A program made the position numbers and the translations under genes. This document shows, piece after piece, positions 58,870-64,000 of a DNA stretch of 64,000 bases. This DNA is from Morinoia aosen (lineage: Eukaryota; Arthropoda; Malacostraca; Amphipoda; Talitridae), in the NCBI GenBank assembly GCA_030386875.1, contig CM059572.1:38189732-38253731 (forward strand), in the 5' to 3' direction. Under the pieces are notes generated by a model. It searched no databases, had not been told where the DNA came from, and saw nothing but the letters and a program-made list of their open reading frames with translations. Position 1 is the stretch's first letter. Every line of letters begins with the position of its first letter.

Positions 58870-60220
58870 GATAGAATGACCCAACTTGAAACGGTTAAAA
58901 CGATATCTCAAAGATCTATAATATAGCTTTCATGCAGTACTTGCATGAGTATAGAATGGGTCGCCTCGTCGAGTTTAGAACTCAGCGTTGATGATGGTTC
59001 CCAACAAAATGAGTTAGCCATCGCAGTCTCCACCTAATTCCCACCTGGTTAACCGACCAGGTTGACTTACGGGATCGTGACGAGGAAATACACAAGAATT
59101 GGGTAGAATGAACGTATCCTTGGGAGCTTCCAATTTTTTCTAAGTGAAAAAATCTTCATACTCATTTACAGTTAAGAAGTATTAAATGCTGATGAAATAT
59201 AAAGCATTATTTAAATTAACCGAAGCTTATCCGGGATTTTTAATAACATTGCGCAATACCTCCTGCAGCCTCGCATATTTCAAAAGTTCTTAAAGTAGCA
59301 AATAATTTAAAAATTAGACAAATGTTTACTTTTCATTCATCTAACTGCTCAGAACCAATGCAATTACGCTAGTGAAATAATTCGAAAGTGTAATATAACT
59401 GTACTAAAAAGGAAATTCTTCACGGAAAACATAAAAAACGAGCACGCGGATAACAAAATGAAAATAAATTGAAGAATAAAAACACAAGGGATTCTGAATT
59501 TGCAATGTACTGTTGTGAATTTTAGTTTCCAGCATCATTTTCCAATGAAATCGTTGTACAAGATATGTACATAAACGTAGTGCAGTCGCCAGTCATGTCC
59601 TAAAAATTATAGTGTCGTACACATACGTTCATGTCACAGACAGGGTTCAAGCTTTGTCAGCGCAGGGTTGAAAATGTCGAATTTAGCCATTCTCTGAGCA
59701 CGTCAATCCTTCAACACTTATGACGCCTTTTGAAAGACCACTTTTTGCGCTCGAAAGACAGATGGAAGCAGCTTTATTGGTAAAGGCAGCGAGCATGGTC
59801 ACCTATAATGTGAACTTCATTTAATTGATGTTGATCTGCGTTTCTAAGCACATTATTTGATCTGTTGTTCAAGTAATCAGCGAGTGTAAGGATTTCTGTA
59901 GAGGCACCGAAAGGCACCACGTTCATACTCCAAAAATATCCTCTAAAAATTTCAAATTCTCTCAAACAGTAGTTTTCAACAAATGTTGTGCAACTCCTCA
60001 TCCACAATGTCCCACGTTTTGTATTGTTTGCTCTGAACACTATGCACTTACAATCCACACTGTAGCGCTCCCTTTCATTTGAGTGCACACTGTTACGCAA
60101 CTAGTATTCTGCTGCAACTCATATCGTTCCGTGCCTGCACGGTTCTACGGCTGCAGTGTTCCTAGGAATTTGCAATGAGAAGTCAACAAGTTGCGGCAGA
60201 CCGCAGCGAGAGCGGCGCAC
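58870..60220. other. 1.35 kb without recognised genes
   Basis: AT-rich. A 108-codon minus frame at 59774-60100 has no recognisable motif. Confidence 0.5.
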
Positions 60221-60330
60221 CTGCGTGAAGGGCCCTCGGCCCAGCGCCGCCTCGAGGGCCGCCGTCAGGGGAGCGTCAGATGTGCGGGGCGCTTTGATGC
60301 ATTCAGAGCCTCCCTCAAGCGCCTCATGAT
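60221..60330 (-). other. Exon-like segment, unassigned
   Basis: On the minus strand, an acceptor-like CGATGATGAG and a donor-like CGCAG|GTGCGC bound a 110-nt open stretch that reads HEALEGGSECIKAPRTSDAP then LTAALEAALGRGPFTQ. GC content contrasts with the flanks. It has no Ig cysteine/tryptophan pattern, so it is not an obvious Ig1 or Ig2 part. Family unknown. Confidence 0.3.
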
Positions 60331-62379
60331 CTCATCATCGCGACAAACAAACAAGAGAAACATGGACCGCCAACGCTTGCTCCCAAATTCATGGGATGCC
60401 GGCAGCTCTGCACAAGACTGCGCGCCATTTCTGAGACGAAGATCACGTTACGCTGAGTAGAAGCTGCTCAAAACCGTCGGGGTTTTACAGAGATGCCGAG
60501 GAGGGAAAATAAGTGCTCATGTACGAACGTTGACGTCCAGCCAGGGGAGCACTTGAAGTGTCTCGTAAGCTCTAGTCTTCCATCGTTTTATAACATAATG
60601 ACCGAAAATAATATAACAAGAGAATTATTTTGAATGAATAACCTATTGAGATAGCATTTAATCAAGATATTATGGAATCAAAATCAGACATCATTTTTGA
60701 GTAAAAAATAGTGTCGTAATCGAAGAAGAAATATCGACAATATTAAATTAATACTAAATTCTGTAACCGCTGAAATGATGCGTGACAACACATTTTTTCA
60801 TTACAGTACAAAAATACACGCAAAAGAAAATAAACGTGCAATTAGCAGTTGATGAGCACTCTGACCTCAACATATAGGCTAAGTGCATATACTTGTAGTG
60901 TTTTGCTAACATGAGATGCTAACACAGCCCGCTCGAAAGAAATTATTTTTCTTTACAACATGACATTATTCCCCAAGACGTGGTTCACTCGCTCCCCTAT
61001 TCAGGAGGAAATTTTTCCGAAGCATCAAACTAGCATAAGTTGACATTGAGAGCAGGCTAGTGGAATATTTTTAGCTCAATAGAAGGATCCCATGAAAAGC
61101 ATTTCACGATTTCACTCTCTTCTCTCAAACAAAATTAGTGCGAACATAAAGAATGAAAAAACATAAAATAATGCTAGTTGAATAATGTGTCAGACACAAA
61201 GTTTCATGTAGGTGAGATGCCAAGATTTTCCTCTCACTCCCTTGTGTCCGTTTTTTATAAATCACCAATCGTTGTTACTTTATTGCTGCTACATCTTTTT
61301 TTTCAATTGCGTACGCCAATTGAAAGTACACCAGCTACAAGATACCCCCCGAGGTGCCGTAAAATTCAATGACAAGATCCGAGAAAGTCCGCGCAGCTCA
61401 GTGAGTCGAAGGCCCTGCAGTAACTCAGCGCTACGGTGGTGCTGCTGATGGCGGAGATAACGATTAAGGACAAATGGATACTGCGGCAGATGGTGTGAGC
61501 TAAGACGTCTTGCAGGAGCGGGAGATCAAAATGTGAGCAGCTTAGCGAGTTTTTCGCTCTGCTGTAGCTCCACATTTCTTGCCGTTAAATCTCTTGCTAT
61601 CTGTTGCGTTATCAGCAGCTTCTAGAATTCTGCCCTAACCATGCACCTCTCGCTGCTATTTGCATTTTATTTGCAGTCAGAAAATAATCGCATGGGACTG
61701 ACTTTCGTGCAATTACTATTGTTACTTGAGATAATAGTGTCCCTTTTGCAAATCCCATGTCACTTCATATCGCGGTAAAATAATACAAATAGCTCAATCA
61801 CTACTCACGTGAGCAATCATCTATATCGTACGAACAAAGTCACTAGTACATTAATTTATTTCTTTATTTTTGATAAAATACAAAATAAGCGTCACAACAT
61901 TCAGCATAATATTTTTATCAAAAGCTTTGCAAGCTCGAGTCTGCATCGACTCTGTTTCATTATGTATCATGCCTTGAGAGATTTTCTCTAATGGGTTTTT
62001 GAGAAAGCGCTTCAGACCTTTAGTTTTTGGTTGGTAGAAAGTACAGGATTTCGACCCTTAGAATGAATAAATGAAAGAATAATTGGGTTGACATCAGAGA
62101 AAAGAAGTGGCCATAATGTCGCTATATCCTATGCAGTAAAACCTTGGAAAATGGTCCTGACACATCTGTCGAAATTGGAGTGTGACAAGGTTCGTTATCT
62201 CGTTGGGAAGTGAACGGCTTGTTCTGGAAACGCTTTTTAGTTTTTATAAACGTAGGAATCAAAATTTATTTTCAGACTAAATTTGAGCTCACTTCATCAC
62301 GTTATCAACACCTTTAGTGCTGCGTGATAAAAAGTTCAATATTCAATTCAAATTGATATACGGTGTCTTTGAAGTTAGG
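60331..62379. other. 2 kb without recognised genes
   Basis: AT-rich. Overlapping frames near 61178-61575 on both strands show no family motif. Confidence 0.5.
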
Positions 62380-62545
62380 TTAAGGCTTTGTTTTCATTGC
62401 AAAAACGTTTTTAATGGGGGAAGAGAAGGGACTATTTAGTACGGGCTAAGGAAAACGTGGAATCTATGAAAAAGGTGCATTCCCAAACAAGATATTTTGC
62501 GCATAGAAACAGCAAGTTATGAAGGCATAAGAAGAAAAGACAAAG
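62380..62545 (+). mobile_element. Dispersed SINE-like element, copy H (partial)
   Basis: Left part of the family with GGGACTATTTAGTACGGGCT, GTGGAATCTATG, GATATTTTGCGCATAGAAAC and AGCAAGTTATGA. The right half is not recognisable. Confidence 0.72.
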
Positions 62546-63059
62546 AAGAAATACCGACGAAGCTATGAAAACTTAAAGAAGTCAAGTGAGTACAAAAGAT
62601 CGAACCCTGAAAGCTTGCTCATCTATAGCTGAGGTAACCTGACAGCGTCAACTTCGGGGAGCATGTCCCCCAAAACGTATGATGGAGAAACCAAAGTAAC
62701 CTAACAGTATCTCCCATCCTATGCTCCAGAGGGAACCAACCGGTTGAATGCCTAATCAATTTTGAAAAATGAGAAGTAGATAATTCGTTACATATTAATA
62801 TTCTAAGAAAAATAAGTCATTAGCTGAAACTACTTTGAAAGCATGGCAGACAACGATGATGTCGATTTACAAGTTTCACTTTTCAAAGACAATTTATTTC
62901 GTAGTAAACTAAAACGAATATGCACCTGACATTACGAAAAGAGGATAGCCAAAACATGCTAAAAATTGATAGCAGATGACATAAAAAAAGTCAAGTTATA
63001 AAATTACCAGCGTGAAAATAAAATGAATAAATCAAACGGTATTCTCCAAAACTGACATA
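62546..63059. other. Non-coding spacer
   Basis: AT-rich, nothing seen. Confidence 0.5.
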
Positions 63060-63420
63060 AGATTAGATGAGTCAGTTTTAGCCTCCTAACTACAAAAAAA
63101 GTGTTCCGAAGAGAGAAAGGCACTGGTAACAACGGAGTTACAAGAACGGGGAATCTATGCGTGGTGTGCCCTCACACTATGCGCAAAGAAACAGCAGGTT
63201 TGAAAGAACTTTACGGAACAGTACTGAAACATAAAAAGAAAATAATAAGTGCTGAAATAAAAAACAGCAGTAAACCGAATAAAAATGATCAGTAAAAACT
63301 AAAAACCTATTCTAATTGAACAAAAGGAGCCCAGCTAATCTTCAGATCTTCAGATCTTCCCCTGAAAGAGATTATTCCCATAGATACATATAATACTTTG
63401 GTCACCCAGAGAGGTTTGGT
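63060..63420 (+). mobile_element. Dispersed SINE-like element, copy I
   Basis: Diverged full-length copy: AAGATTAGATGAGTCAGTTT, GTTCCGAAGAGAGAAAGGCA, GGGGAATCTATGC, GCGCAAAGAAACAGCAGG, TATTCCCATAGATACATA. A small CTTCAGAT duplication sits near 63342-63357. Confidence 0.78.
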
Positions 63421-63888
63421 GTCAGAAATAGAGGCATAAATGTTTTGAGAAATTAAGTGAAAGCAACAAAAGATAAGTTAGAAATATCTTTCAAATAATT
63501 TCAAAACTACTAGATCAGCTATTCAAGACTGTTCTCTCCATGGCAGTTGCAGTGCGAGCTTCAAAGAGCCAAACAAACACTCGGCGCAGTAGGTACAGAA
63601 CAGACAAATGTGCAAGACGTCTGTCATGCACTACTACAACTATATACGTACATCAAAACAAAACAACAACCCCCGCGTGAAAAGTGCTATGATTTTCCAG
63701 CAGGTAGCTAGATGTGCATCTGAAGAACGTAGAGTTCTTTCAGTATGTTTAGAGGGAAGCCACAGAGGATTCATTCATAGACCACTTTTTGCAGTAAAAG
63801 TGACATCCAACATTAAAAGGTCTTTCTAATCAAATTTCATTGCAAAAAAACAAGAGCTGTGATCACTCTTCTTAAATGAATATTTTAT
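63421..63888. other. Non-coding, probable 3' flank of the exon at 63889
   Basis: AT-rich. Seen from the minus-strand exon upstream, this would be 3' untranslated and intergenic sequence. A 73-codon plus frame at 63608-63829 is unassigned. Confidence 0.45.
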
Positions 63889-63980
63889 TTATAAGGTGAA
63901 CTTGGACTTCACTCTGAGGAGAACAGTCGCTTGAGAGACGGTAAAGCTTCCCTTTCCCACCTCATGGATTGCGCTGCTAT
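63889..63980 (-). CDS. Probable terminal exon of an unidentified minus-strand gene
   Basis: After an acceptor-like GGTTACCTTAG the minus strand encodes SSAIHEVGKGSFTVSQATVL then LRVKSKFTL and a TAA stop. An AATAAA motif overlaps the stop. Codon choice and composition look coding against the AT-rich 3' side. It has two starting bases from an unseen exon beyond base 64000. I do not recognise the family; it has no Ig or FN3 features. It may be the neighbour upstream of the Dscam-like gene or a gene nested in its first introns. Confidence 0.42.
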
Positions 63981-64000
63981 CTAAGGTAACCCACACTCAA

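Overview
The window is nuclear genomic DNA of an arthropod. Short GC-rich exons sit in long AT-rich introns, SINE-like retroelements and minisatellites are frequent, and one SINE ends in the arthropod telomere-type pentamer AACCT. I cannot narrow the species further from sequence alone.

One gene dominates: a Dscam-family (Down syndrome cell adhesion molecule) homolog on the minus strand. I can follow 18 consecutive coding exons from about 49.2 kb down to about 0.12 kb. Splice phases agree at all 17 joins, giving about 3.44 kb of open coding sequence (about 1,150 codons). In protein order it encodes a long Q/P-rich linker, Ig3, Ig4, Ig5, Ig6, Ig7, Ig8 (with a roughly 140-residue Ser/Gly-rich insert), Ig9, FN1 and FN2. 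Numbering follows the Drosophila Dscam1 plan (Ig1-9, FN1-4, Ig10, FN5-6, TM). FN3 onward lies beyond base 1. Signal peptide, Ig1 and Ig2 were not found upstream. Each Ig half-exon occurs once, so the exon arrays of hypervariable Dscam1 are not present; this looks like a non-hypervariable paralog or a lineage-specific Dscam.

Layout: 0.1-5.5 kb FN2, FN1 and Ig9; 6.0-7.5 kb Ig8 in three exons; 9.1-13.6 kb Ig7, Ig6 and Ig5 C-half, with a 1.6 kb 22-bp minisatellite 24 nt from the Ig7 acceptor; 13.6-41.2 kb a 27.6 kb intron holding four minisatellites (54, 71, 33 and 57/60 bp units), a tRNA-type SINE, a long hairpin and a possible alternative terminal exon; 40.9-49.2 kb Ig5 N-half, Ig4, Ig3 and linker; 49.2-64 kb mostly non-coding, with SINE copies, a 29-bp minisatellite and, at the edge, what looks like the last exon of another minus-strand gene.

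The most unusual feature is at 40.93-41.24 kb. The 3' end of the Ig5 N-half exon and its splice donor are duplicated five times with a 62-bp period. Every junction reads AG|GT, so each unit is at once an alternative donor and a candidate 62-nt GT-AG intron. Other unusual items are the minisatellite against the Ig7 acceptor, hairpins just upstream of several acceptors, inserted exons inside the ectodomain, and nine same-orientation copies of one SINE-like family.
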